From assembly GCA_963082975.1 (NCBI GenBank), contig OY720349.1, positions 45,861,962 to 45,925,961 of the forward strand: DNA of 64,000 nt, in the 5' to 3' direction. The notes beneath the pieces are model-generated. The model searched no databases. It was not told the DNA's origin and saw only the letters and a program-made list of their open reading frames with translations. A program made the position numbers and the translations under genes. Shown here in pieces: positions 1-10,927 of this stretch; the stretch's first letter is position 1, and every line of letters starts with the position of its first letter. This stretch comes from Labia minor. Taxonomy: Eukaryota > Arthropoda > Insecta > Dermaptera > Spongiphoridae.

Positions 1-715
1 TCTGCCAGACTGAATGTGTAAGTGAGCGAAGGGCCATGAAGTATATCTGTGTGGGGTTGTAGGTGTGTATTTGGGATGACTTTTCCGATGTACGATCCCT
101 GCGGGGGCTTAAGTATTAAAACCAGTCGCGCAGAATCAAATATTGAGATTCCCTGTCTGGATCCGAATTCCGAAGTCTGTCCTTTCGAGAAGGAACAAAA
201 AAGTGTCCGTATTGCTTAGCAGAGGGTGGAAAAAGGGGGAAGAGAAGCAATGGAATCCCCGCCTTGAATGAGTCTTGTTCAGATAAAATAAAATAAAGAA
301 AAAAAAACACGAATGAAACAATCTACATTATTTGCATTTCTTTAGAATGAGAAGAGGGAAAAGAGAAGTGAAAGAGGGAGAGACAGAGAGGAAAATAGAC
401 TGTTGAGCAAATTACTTTGTTAAGTTGGATTCAATTTTAACGACTTAGAACAGTACATAAAGAGATCACTCTTTCGCTTCGTATCTCCTCACTAGAGAGT
501 CCTTAGCCCTAATAAATTACCTTCCCCTTTCATCTCTTCATTTGAATAATAATTCCAGAATAATAAATTAATTTATTGGCTTATTCTTTTCATTTTTATC
601 ATATACCTATAGTATAGCTATAGATAGTACTTATAATAATTTTATAATGTTTTTATATATTTTTAATTAATGAAAATAGTCCACCAGAAAGCTATGCAAC
701 CATTTTTTCTTATAG
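1..715. other. Non-coding stretch with higher-GC segment
   Basis: No convincing exon was found on either strand. Roughly the first 530 bases are visibly less AT-rich than the surrounding DNA and are not low-complexity. Open frames here are short and match nothing I recognise. The segment could be regulatory DNA or a distant untranslated exon of the COE gene downstream, or the edge of a gene outside the window. This is inference from composition only. Confidence 0.35.
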
Positions 716-1332
716 TTTTTTACTATCTGGTAAGAGATAGTATTGCAATCACTAAAATTTTCGATGTTGAGATTTTGATGTTTTTATACGTTTTGAAGGT
801 TCCTGAATCATTTTTACTAAGGTTGAGAAAAATGTCTGTGTGTGTTTATGTGTGTGTGTGTGTATGTATATAACCAAGATTACGCAAAAACGGTTTGAGC
901 TAGAATGATGAAATTTGGTACATGGGCATTATTCAAAATTCATAGTTTTCTATCAACTTTTGAGAAATGTAGCTCAACCGGAAGAGGGTCATTACCTACA
1001 ACGTTTTGATTTTTTTTTCTTCTAAAGTGACCGTAAAAATAAAGATATATGTTTGATAATTTTTCACATGATTAATAATTGTATAAAACTGCTATATCTA
1101 GAATTTCAGCTTGATTTATTTGCGGAAAGTACTAGAATTAATTTTTTAACACTGCAAATCTCACGCTTCAACACGTAACGTGATGCCATCAACAAAGAGC
1201 CAAACATGCGCTGGTTTAATAAATATGATTTATTAATTTTAATTAATAATTAATTAAATTTAATTTAAATATAATATACGTTATTTAATCCAAATAAAAT
1301 TTGCGAGATAGTCGAGTGGAGCCACTCCAGCT
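716..1332 (+). mobile_element. Helentron-like non-autonomous repeat, family A copy 1
   Basis: About 617 bp, one of four copies in the window (others begin near 3921, 37058 and 58248). It opens with ACTATCT...AGAGATAGT, a small hairpin, followed by a block ending in a (TG)n microsatellite near 838-867. Then come GATGAAATTTGGTA and a unique body, and the end is GCGAGATAGTCGAGTGGAG.CACTCCAGCT. The terminal CGAGATAGT is the inverse of the opening ACTATCTCG, and the last bases form a short palindrome. Subterminal inverted repeats, an internal microsatellite and a 3' palindrome are the known layout of Helentron/HINE (DINE-1-like) elements. No protein is encoded. The family assignment is inferred from structure. 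Confidence 0.6.
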
Positions 1333-2159
1333 AATTTTTTATTATGAATATAGCCATTGTATAATGTAAACAAATATCCATCCAATTAAATCATATCTTA
1401 ATTTTTAATTAAATTAGTTTAAATATTAAAAAAGTAGATTTTAGAGTTGGGAAAATGACATAATACAGCAACAGACTTGACTTTAGAAAAACATACTAAG
1501 AATTTCCCTTTGATATAATTACACATACCTATACTGTTTTTTAAACTTCCAACGAATTAAAATAAATAATATATTTTATATATTTAAAAAAATTACTCTA
1601 TTTTTTGTATTATCTGTAAAGATTTATTGATGCGTTCCTGATTAAAGAAGCAAGGGATAAAAAGGTGGTTGCCCATCTCGCTAGTCGATTTTGATTGGTT
1701 GTCGTGACGAGATCATAAATCCTTGGATCTTAAGAGAGGGCATTCTCAGGAGACCAACAACCTGCTAGGATTCCTTCCCACATCTTTCTCTATCGCCCTT
1801 CCATTGAAGCCACCCACACTTCCTTCTACCACTCACCTCTTTCACTTTTCTTTAAACATTTCAAATATATTTATTTTTTTTTAATTTTAATTATTTTTAC
1901 TATTAATTAATATAATATAACTATTAATATATTAAATATTTATTTTCAATATTAATATTCTTGTTTAGAAAATATTTTATAAATGGTCTTCATCCCATTT
2001 CGGAATACCATCAGATATTTTTATCCTTTACTAATTTAGAAGCTCTTTTGGTCCCTACTCCTACCTCCTATGTCGTTAAATCCCCGTCATTATCACTAAC
2101 TTAACAAACTATCTCGTTGACAATATGCGATTTCTAATATTCTATACTGAATTAATCAA

Positions 2160-2193
<34 letters not shown>

Positions 2194-2460
2194 AATGTAT
2201 ATTTCTGATCTTGATAACCATTCACATTAATTTCATATAATTTAAAGTTTTTTGAACAAAATCACTTTAATTGTTTTTCTTAACTAAAATAATTAATAAT
2301 AAGTGTCAATAAATTATAATAAATTAATGTGCCTTATTAATAGGACATTGATAAAGATAATATAATATTATTTTATTCATATAATAATATATATTCGTAA
2401 TTTTATAATATCATTAAATTAATTAGAATGATAACTTTAAAAAAAATTTAATTTAAATGA
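1333..2460. other. AT-rich gene-free stretch with GC-richer island
   Basis: Mostly AT-rich simple sequence. An island of mixed composition lies at about 1620-1860 and a (TA)n microsatellite at 2163-2191. No exon or known repeat family was recognised. Confidence 0.4.
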
Positions 2461-2775
2461 TATTTGAATGACCTTTATGCATCCAGACATAGTTAGGGTT
2501 ATAAAATCGAGAAGGCTGCGATGGGCAAGGGACGTGGCTAGAATAGAAAAGGAAAGAATGGTGAAAAATATATTGGTGGGAAGACCAATTGGGAAAAGTC
2601 CGCTTGGAAGACCAAAGACGCTGTCGGCGGACAATGTAGGAAGGGATATGAGAGAGATGGGAGAGGGTATGAGTTGTATGATTGTAGCTCAGGATATAGA
2701 CAATTGGATAAATGTGGTTGCTGCGGCCAAGAACTTTCGAGTTCCGAAGAGCCTCAAAGATAGATAAATATTTGA
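2461..2775 (+). mobile_element. LINE 3' fragment (C-terminal reverse-transcriptase ORF)
   Basis: A 99-codon open frame reads through IVRVIKSRRLRWARDVARI, VGRPIGKSPLGRP, DMREMG and VVAAAKNFRVPKSLKDR. This is the C-terminal region of a common arthropod non-LTR retrotransposon reverse transcriptase. It is followed by a short GATA-type tail (AGATAGATAAA). The 5' part of the element is missing, as expected of a 5'-truncated LINE insertion. The typical tryptophan before the EDNV-like segment is replaced and several positions differ, so this is a relic rather than a gene. Confidence 0.8.
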
Positions 2776-3920
2776 TTATTTATTCATTAATATTTTTTAT
2801 TTATAAAAGAAACTGAAAATGAGAGTAAAGGAAGAAGGTGGGTTTCTCTAATAATAAATATTTATAGTAGTTTTAATTAGAATTAAAATATACAAAAATG
2901 TTATTTTCGGATTATTGAATCTTTTTATAAAGGATTTTTTTTTGGAAATTGTATATGAGAAGAGATAATCTTTTAAAAGAATTCCTTCTTTACGTTACGC
3001 CTAACACCTCCTCTTCTCTACTTGCATTACATTCAACATTAAGCTGAAAACAAGTTCTTTTCGTAAAAAAAGGTAAAAGAAAATAGCGCTTAAATATCAG
3101 GTATTAAATGGAGCATAAAAAGAAAAAGATGGATAATAAAATGAGCAAACAAGAAGCAAGCAATTATACCCTATCCTTTTGTCTGTCTGTGTGAATAATG
3201 ACCTGGTAAATTTGGTTCAATTTAACAAAACATTTTTAAACTACGATTTATTACCAGACCACTTTTCTCACTCTATATATATATATATATATATATAGGT
3301 ATCTAGATATATGAATTTTTTTGAACCAGTCGTCGTCGTCATCGTTTTTATGTCTCCTATTTTTAGCTTCATGTTTTTTATTTCCCGACCGAAAAGGGCG
3401 TCCTCGTAGATAGAGTCTCTAGTACTCTGGTCCGCCCTTGTTTCCTAGCGGACCAATCAGATCCGAGAAAGGCAAAGTTAATCAGTTTTGGTCGGGCTCT
3501 GTAGGGCTGAAGGGTACCCCTCCACCCCTTGAAGTAGGAAAAAGAAAAGGACAGAAAGGGACTAAGTTCGAATAAAAAAATAACAGATCGACAGACAGTA
3601 GAACCAAGTTGGAAGATACGGCAAACCACAAACGAAGGACACAATTCGTAAGGGAGAAGAAGAAACAAAATGCGTAACAAATAATCCCTCTTTCTCCGAT
3701 TGACAATATCGAAAGGGGAAAAGAAAAAATAAGTGGGCAACAAATGAGTTCAACTTAAGAAAGAGAAAAAGATTTCGATATTAATCAAATAATTAATGAA
3801 AGGATTTACACGGATGAATTCTTTTATTTTATTTTTTATTTTTTTTTTTTTTTGTTTTTAATGAAAAGATAGATCTTTCTTCTCTAAAAGTGAGTGATAT
3901 TCAAAATTTAAAAATAATTC
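2776..3920. other. Gene-free stretch with GC-richer island at 3360-3760
   Basis: A (TA)n run lies at 3273-3297. At about 3360-3760 there is an island of clearly higher GC with a CCAAT motif and an inverted pair, CCCGACCGAAAA near 3384 against TTTTGGTCGGG near 3487. Frames crossing it on the minus strand are open for up to about 120 codons, but they resemble no family and lack splice support. A cis-regulatory or untranslated-exon role is possible. Confidence 0.35.
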
Positions 3921-4531
3921 TTTTTTACTATCTCGTAAGAGATAGTATTGCGATCACGAAAATTTTCGATGTTGAGATTTTGATGTTTTTATACGTTTTG
4001 AAGGTTCCTGAATCATTTTCACTAAGGTTGAGAAAAATGTCTGTGTGTGTGTGTATGTGTGTGTGTGTATGTATGTAGACAAGATTACGCAAAAACTGTT
4101 TGAGCTAGAATGATGAAATTTGGTACATGGACATTATTCAAAATTCATAGTTTTCTATCAACTTTTGAGAAATGTAGCTCAACCGGAAGAGGGTCATTAC
4201 CTACAACGTTTTGATTTTTTTTCCTCTAAAGTGACCGTAAAAATAAAAATATATGTTTGATAATTTTTCACATGATTAATAATTGTATAAAACTGCTATA
4301 TATAGAATTTCAGCTTGATTGAATTGCTGAAAGTACCAGAATTAATTTTTTAATACTGCAAATCTCACGCGCCAACACGTGCCATGGTGCCATCAATAAA
4401 AAGCCAAACATGCGCTGGTTTAATATTTATTATTTATAATTTATAATTAATTAAATTTAATTTAAATATAATATATTATGTTATTTAATCCAATTCAAAT
4501 TGCGAGATAGTCGAGTGGAGTCACTCCAGCT
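3921..4531 (+). mobile_element. Helentron-like non-autonomous repeat, family A copy 2
   Basis: Full-length copy. It has ACTATCTCGTAAGAGATAGT at the start, (TG)n at about 4039-4070, the block GATGAAATTTGGTACATGG, and the end GCGAGATAGTCGAGTGGAGT plus CACTCCAGCT. By eye it is nearly identical to copy 3 at 37058 through most of its length, which suggests recent spread. Confidence 0.62.
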
Positions 4532-5087
4532 TATTTTTCTTTCATAACTGTTGATTCAGTATTGATCTTTTAACTTCGCGATATACCTATATAGTAAAAA
4601 AAATGTCATTTCTATGAAAGAGAAAGAGTAATTTTATGTGTATTTATTTATAATCATGAATTATGTTTGTAAAAATATTAAAAAAATGAATAAATCAATT
4701 AAAAACACCACCCCCTTGTTAAATTTAAATTATTCTTATTAAATTTTAAACTTAAAAATGAAACTATTTTTAGTTTTACTTGAAAATTTAAATGTAATCT
4801 TAATTGTTTTTTTTTTTAATTAGCTAAAAATAATAAAATAATAAATAAATAGCTAACTATTTTAGAAGAGAGAGATTTGTTAATTTCTATATACCGTTTT
4901 TATCTAACCCGTCCAGTTTTAGTGGAAACTCCCCAAACCAAAATACATATTATTAGATAAATATATAATACTAAAATTAAAAAAAAAAAGTAATAATAAA
5001 GAACATTCAAAATAACAGATTTCAAATGCATAAATTGTTTTATATCCATAAACAATATTGTATGTATTAACAAGTAATATTTATAAT
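4532..5087. other. AT-rich gene-free stretch
   Basis: Poly-A/T-rich sequence. Nothing was recognised up to the target duplication of the element that starts at 5088. Confidence 0.5.
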
Positions 5088-6181
5088 CATAGGCGTAGCG
5101 TGATCTATTATCTTGGGGGGGGGGGGTCCGGGGGTGTCCCCCAGAAAAGATTTTGACAAAATGGGCGCTTGGAGCTATTTTCCCTCTTAAGAACTAAAGT
5201 GAAATATGTGTTTCTTTCAAAACATTGATTTTAATCAATCTTTACCATATTGGTTGATTGTAATTAAAATCCAATGTATAATGCACAAGTTTATTTTATT
5301 CTGGACATAACTATTTATAACACAAAACAAAATTTGTTTACATGAAAAAGTTTTTCATGTGACTAATTTTTGAAAACTTAAAAATTCATAACATTTAGAC
5401 TATACTTATACGTAATTTAAAGATGTTTTTACCGACCGACGATAGTAAGGGAGGTATTGTTTTCACACCAAATTTCACATGTGGAGATTTTTACATATCT
5501 CCACGAATCATGCATTTTCTAAACAGAAAAAAGTATTTTTAGCATGATGTCTGTCCGTCCGTCCGTCTGTCCGTCTGTCCGTCTGTCCGTCCGTCTGTCC
5601 GTCCGTCCGTCCGTATAGATGTGTACCTGAACGGCTCAACCGATTTTGATGAAATTTGGTATATTTACTTAATGCATCAGTGGGATGAATTGATCAACTT
5701 TTGGTGCAATTCCGGAAACCGGAAGTGGTAGTATTAGCGATCGACGATAGGAAGGAAAGGGTTATTTTCACACCAAAGGAGATTTTTTTATATATCACCA
5801 CGAATCATGCACTTTGTATTGGTTTTATCCTCGAGAAAAATCATATTTATTAGTTTTTTTCTTAATTTAAAATTATATGACGTCATCCAGCCATTCATGA
5901 CGTCACAGTCTGGTCTTACATATATATTATAAATAAAATAAAATTAAAAATATTTATGTTCTATCCATATCTGTTTTTTATTACATTAATAGATATATTA
6001 AAATTATTTGAAATTGTTTCTGTAGCTGGAAATTAATTTATATCAAACAGTCGGTCGGTTCGGACCTGGCCACAGGTCAACTTATTTTACTTTTGGGTTC
6101 TCAGTTACAAAACAAATCACTTTTAAATTTATTTTTCCACAAGGTTTGGGGGGCACGTACCCCATTGGCCCGACGCCTATG
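5088..6181. mobile_element. hAT-like DNA transposon derivative with 8-bp target duplication, carrying a nested repeat
   Basis: About 1.09 kb bounded by inverted ends CATAGGCGT... and ...ACGCCTATG. The identical 8-mer TTTATAAT lies immediately outside both ends (5080-5087 and 6182-6189), a target-site duplication of the size made by hAT-class transposases. No transposase frame is present, so the copy is non-autonomous. Its interior (about 5428-6080) is a separate repeat, family B, found again in inverted orientation in a COE intron at 16.1-16.65 kb. The G-run near 5115 and GGGGGGCACG near 6150 lie just inside the ends. Confidence 0.65.
5428..6080 (+). repeat. Family B repeat with (GTCY)n microsatellite (DINE-1/mini-me-like)
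   Basis: Starts ACCGACCGACGATAGTAAGG. It contains a GTCC/GTCT tetranucleotide array at about 5550-5613, followed by CGGCTCAACCGATTTTGATG and AAATTTGGTATA. Later it has CGATCGACGATAGGAAGGAA and two TGACGTCA-type sites near 5880-5905. A (GTCY)n tract next to a conserved core is the described signature of dipteran mini-me/DINE-1 elements, which belong to the Helentron group. The second copy at 16115-16655 is inverted and has lost the array. Confidence 0.55.
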
Positions 6182-6190
6182 TTTATAATA

Positions 6191-6400
6191 TACTAGCTGC
6201 TCAGAGCGCCTTCGGCGCTCTTCACACCTAGACGGGGGCTCCGCCCCCTGTACCCCCGAGTTGTACATAGTATTTGGTGGTTGAAAGTATTAAAAGGTTT
6301 TCATCCATTTTGTTTCAATCAGTATATTACATAAAACATTCATTTCTTTTTGTGTTCTTATTTAAAAAATATATTTTAATTTAATCACTATATTAATTAT
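6191..6400 (+). repeat. Family C repeat, copy 1
   Basis: Begins TACTAGCTGCTCAGAGCGCC and contains a perfect 7-bp hairpin, GAGCGCC-TTC-GGCGCTC. It then runs through AAAAGGTTTTCATCCA and TTTGTTTCAATCAGTATATT. It is shared with 21577-21836. It starts one base after the hAT-like target duplication. The class of the element is not certain. Confidence 0.5.
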
Positions 6401-6417
6401 ATATATTATTATTGTAT

Positions 6418-7195
6418 ATGTTATATCTATCTACCTATGTGGCTCAAAGATACTCGAAAGTTCTTAGCCGCAACAACCACATTTATCCAAGTGTCCCTAT
6501 CCTGAGCCCTTGTTCCATCTCTCTTACGTCCCTTCCTACGCGTCATTGGTTTTCCAAGCGGACGTTTTCCAATCGGTCTTCCCACCAATATCTTTTTCCT
6601 CTCCCATTCTAGCCACGTGCCCTGCCTATCGCAGCTTTTTCCCTTTTATAACCCTAACTATTTCTGAAGATGCAGAGAGACCATGCAATTTCTTGTTATG
6701 CTGTCTCCCCCATTCCCCGGTGACCTCATCTTTCTTTGGCCAATAAATGCAGGGAAGAATCCTATTCTCAAACACTCTGAATCTACTCTCATCTCCCAGG
6801 GTCATAGACCATGCCTCCCACCCATATAATGCAACAGGCAAAATAATTTTTTTATATATTCCCTTTGATAATAATTTTGAAGAGATAAGCCTCTTTATTG
6901 CAAGATAACAGGCGTTTCCCGATTGCAACCCCGATTTAAATTCTTCTCAAATATTATTATCCTTCGTGATTACATTCAATTTTTCTACATATTCAAATTC
7001 TACATTTTGTATCTTAAGATTTTGTATGTCAATACTCTTCCTCTTTGTTACTAAATATTTTTTCTTATCCCTATTAATTTCAAACCTCCATTAATTTTTC
7101 CTCGCTATCTGCAATTGCAATTTCCTAATCTCCTATTATATTTAAGTCGTCTGGGTAACCTAACATTTTACAATTGATTTCTTCATCTTATTTTT
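6418..7195 (-). mobile_element. Decayed LINE fragment, minus orientation
   Basis: Read on the minus strand this resembles the C-terminal half of an arthropod non-LTR reverse transcriptase: a PDDLN remnant of the ADD active site, a SGNACYLAIKRLISSKLLSK region, LPVALYGWEAWS, ESRFRVFENRIL, KKDEVTGEWGR and EIVRVIKG. Frameshifts and stops break it into pieces, and it ends in a TAGATAGATA tail at its 3' end (6418-6430). The active-site alanine is changed to proline, so this is a dead copy. Confidence 0.75.
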
Positions 7196-7199
7196 TCTT

Positions 7200-9159
7200 T
7201 ACTACCTTCAAGACAAATTTGAAGATCAAAATTTGAAAAAGTTTATGCTGATCTATATTGAGTCATGTGTATGTTTTACTAAAGTCTACAAATAATTAGT
7301 GAACAGAAATATTGAATTCGCAGTTTTTTTCCTAATATCTGTCATAATGAAAATATCTTAATTAATGTTGATCGATTTGGCCTTAACCCGCAATGATATC
7401 TCCTAATATTTCCACCGCCTATGGTTCTTAAGTATTTTCTATGTTATTATAGTGAAATAGAGTATAATATTTCTTGATCATTACATTTTGATATTTTATT
7501 TTCATTGCTAGATTATTATTGAATATTTTTAATTATAATGAAACTTGGGAAAATGCAAAAATAGAGACTTGAGACAATTTATAAAAATTAACGGTATAAA
7601 ACTATAGATAAATTACCAATATATACATTCATTAATAGTATTAATTTAAATTAATTGATTTATTTGTTTTTTTATTATTAAGTTCATTTATTAATTTTTT
7701 TAGATCATAGTTATTTTCCTCCCTTAAAATAAACTTATCTAATTCTGGTGGTGCTAGGGGATTTGAAAATTATTCGTCGCAATATGAAGATTTCGCTTAC
7801 AGTTTCTGTCATGTCCGACCTCCATCCAACAGTTATTTTCTGTCAAGTTTTTTGCTTCTCTTAATCATGTGATCTATATATTTAATTTTTTTTGATTCAT
7901 TATAATAAAATTTAAACAAATAAAAATTTTTACTTTGTTAATTTATATAAATTTCAATATAAACTGATTGTGAGTGATACGCTTAGCCAATACTCTGAAT
8001 AATTTGTGTACAAAAATATTGAATGTTCTTAGCGAGATTTGATATAATGTTGTACGATTTGTCCTAAATCTGAATTAGAAGAAAATTATAAATTGCCTCC
8101 TTTTCCAGCTCAATTCATTTACCCACCCATGTTGCATATGGCATCTAAATTTCTTAAAACTCCGTTTTTTTAATTTAAAATAGAAGGAGAGAAAGAGTTT
8201 TAAATTATATTCGAATAGTCTATATATTCTATATATCAGTATTTTTTTTCTGAATTTAATAGCAAGTTGATTTTAAAAATTTTCCATTCTTAATGCATAT
8301 GATTGATTACATGTGTTAAAATTTAAAAAAATTCAAATATTCTAATTTTTATATTTATATACAATTTAATATTATTTTTTATTAATATCATATCAAAAAA
8401 AAGAGAATTTATTAAAATTAAAAATAAAAAAAGAAGCCTATTAATAAAAAATTGAATGGTGATTTAAATATTTTATTAAATTAATTAAAATGAGACCTTT
8501 TAGAATAAATTATTTAATTGAAATGATATTTAAATATAAGAATTTAAAAAAATATTATATTCTTTGTTTGGCAATTGTTATTTAATTATGTGCAACATGA
8601 TTCGACTTGCACAGAGCATCGTTATTTTTTATTAATATCACATAATAAAAATGAATCTTTTAAACATAATAAATAAAAAAGACATTTTAATAAATTTAAA
8701 AAATATACCCAATTTAAAAATGTCAAAAATTTAAAACAACTTTATATCATCATATTTTAATTTTTATATAATATATATATATATATATTTAGTAATTAAT
8801 AATAGAGTAATTAAATTAAAATAAAAAACAAAGATAATATAATTCAGTCATTTTAATTCAGGTTAAATAATATTTTTTTTTATTATTCAATGATAAAATT
8901 TATATATTATTATATATATATTATAGAAAAGAAGAAATATTCAATTAAATAAAAAATAATTTAAGATAAAAATATGATCTAATAAATATGAGAACTTTTA
9001 GAATAAATAAATATTTTAATTAAATTGAGAACTTTTAGAATAAATTATTTAATTGAATTGATATTTGTATATTAGAATTTAAAATAAAAAGGGAAATATT
9101 ATAATAATTCTTCGATTGGGAATCTCTATGATAATTCATTGTTTGAAATGATTCCGCTA
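7200..9159. other. AT-rich gene-free stretch
   Basis: No exon was recognised. There is a small mixed-composition patch around 7740-7870 and a (TA)n run at about 8767-8789. The rest is A/T-rich and low-complexity. Confidence 0.45.
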
Positions 9160-9362
9160 GGCCGACAGTGAGCCGCGAGCTGCTCTTGAATGAACAACAC
9201 GGAGAATTATATAAACTTTAAAAAATTAATTTCTGCGGTTATTGATAAGATATTAATAAAATTTATAGCCTATGTTACTCTAGAGGTATATAAGAATATT
9301 GTGATGTAATTTCAAAGAAATCGGTTCAGCCAATTCTGAGTCTATAAAATAGTAATTTTCCG

Positions 9363-9441
<79 letters not shown>

Positions 9442-9560
9442 GTGAAAAATTCTAAAGTCACTTTTGGATTCTAGAGGTCATGAAACGCGAAGATATGCAA
9501 AAATTTTTAAATTCTGAGCAATGTGCAGACAAAAACCTTTTTTTATATATATAGAAGATT
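9160..9560. repeat. Family D repeat with (GACA)n microsatellite
   Basis: A perfect CAGA array fills about 9362-9441. Upstream is TTTCAAAGAAATCGGTTCAG. Downstream is a block with CGCGAAGATATGCAAAAATT and an end near TATATATATAGAAG. In reverse complement the order is (GTCT)n, then GGCTGAACCGATTTCTTTGA and AAATT. This parallels the array-then-core order of family B. Confidence 0.5.
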
Positions 9561-9654
9561 AATACACAAATAATTAACAGAACACTTTTCACACTCTCTC
9601 TCTTTCTATATATATATAAGAATTATTTGTTTAGATTACCGTAAAAGTTTTTAT

Positions 9655-9885
9655 TATTATGAGAAATTACTTCCGGGTTTACATGTTATATTCAAATTGT
9701 CAGATTTGAGTCTCGATGTTTCGGTGCCCACTTTGGCGCCATATTCAGGAGAATTTTTTTCTCAAATATAATAAATAAATAAGTATATCTCTCTCCAGAA
9801 AATGGCGACGAAATATCGAGACCCAAATCTGACAATTTGAAAATAACATGTAAATATAACCCAGAAATATTTTCTTAATATATAT
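9655..9885. repeat. Long fold-back with hammerhead-like core
   Basis: Two arms, about 9668-9752 and 9793-9878, are inverted copies of each other around a short AT-rich loop. Both contain the CAAATTGTCAGATTTG..TCTCGAT block. In minus orientation, arm 1 reads CTGAATA (9748-9742), GGCGCC-AAAGTG-GGCACC, then GAAAC (9722-9718). That is the CUGANGA - stem II - GAAA order of a hammerhead ribozyme, with the guanine at position 8 replaced. Hammerhead motifs are known in Penelope-like retroelements. The link to that family is inference and the copy looks inactive. Confidence 0.4.
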
Positions 9886-9909
9886 ATATATAGGTATCTA
9901 GATATATAA

Positions 9910-10927
9910 ATTTTAAATTCAAATATTTAGAATATAAATGAATAACATTATTAAAATCATCGAACTAATTCTTAATATAAAAAACAAATATATATGTCGA
10001 ATTTTTTGTTGAATCAATAAAGTTGAAAGGTGAAGCAAAATAATTTTTGTTGGTTTGTTATTGCGGGTAAACACCTTCTATATGAAACGACATTTTGCCA
10101 GTGGTTGTGTCTCTGTGTGCAGTTAGTTTTATGAGATAGCCAGAGGAAAAGGGATGAGGTGTGTGAGACGAAGGGCAGAAAGCAAGTCGATCCCAGCGCA
10201 CATATCAGCGCCATTCAGAGCCAGGCTCAGCCCTCCAAAAAGGGATCAAAAAGGGAAGGAGAGTGAGCGAGGTCTCTTTTTCTTTCACCCTGACTTTCTG
10301 TCCAGTCGACGAAGACTAAAATTGCTTTTTCCTCTCTTCGCCCTTGTCGTCGTGGACGACGAATGGGGATTTTGGCAAGGGGCAGGCTATCCTTATTGAT
10401 CTAGCCATCGGCTTCCTCTCTTCTTGTTGTCGTCGCCATCGAAAGAGAGAAAAAGAGAGGCCAACAAACAACCCCACCTTTACTTTTTTTTTTTGTAGAA
10501 CCTCGATTCGCGTTAATGAGCACTACTAAAGCCCTTTAGAAGGGCCGTAAACACTATCTGGTGAATTGGACGACAACGACCAGAGAGATCTTTGTCTATG
10601 TGATCATCATCAAACATGGGGGATGTGGTAATGGGGGGTAGTTGAGACTAAATGTCTTTCACTTTTGCTCCCCTGATCAACAAATTTTTACTACTCCTTG
10701 TGAATTTATTGAATTCAATTGATTTTTTTCATCAGAATAGAATAAAAAAACCATCAACTTTAAAATATGATCTATATCAACTTTGAAATAATTAATGATT
10801 TATATTACTTATATTATTAGTAAAGATTTATTAAACAGAAATAACGTAAATGTTTTTGGCCATTTCTTCAATTCTTATAATCTAATTTTAGAATTATTAA
10901 ATTAAAAAATAGGTTTTTACTTTCCAG
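9910..10927. other. Gene-free stretch with GC-rich island at 10140-10660
   Basis: An island of about 500 bases with much higher GC than its flanks precedes the first COE exon in the window. Short frames cross it, but none resembles the COE DNA-binding domain or any other family. It could be an enhancer or an untranslated alternative first exon of the COE gene. There is no direct proof. Confidence 0.35.

Noticed and set aside
670..873. Short frames ending in VCVCVC-type repeats (also at 3890 and 58106)
   Set aside because: They are translations of the family A repeat and its (TG)n tract, not genes.
3378..3753. Minus-strand frames of up to 121 codons
   Set aside because: Hydrophobic and basic composition follows from base composition of the island; no homology, no splice signals.
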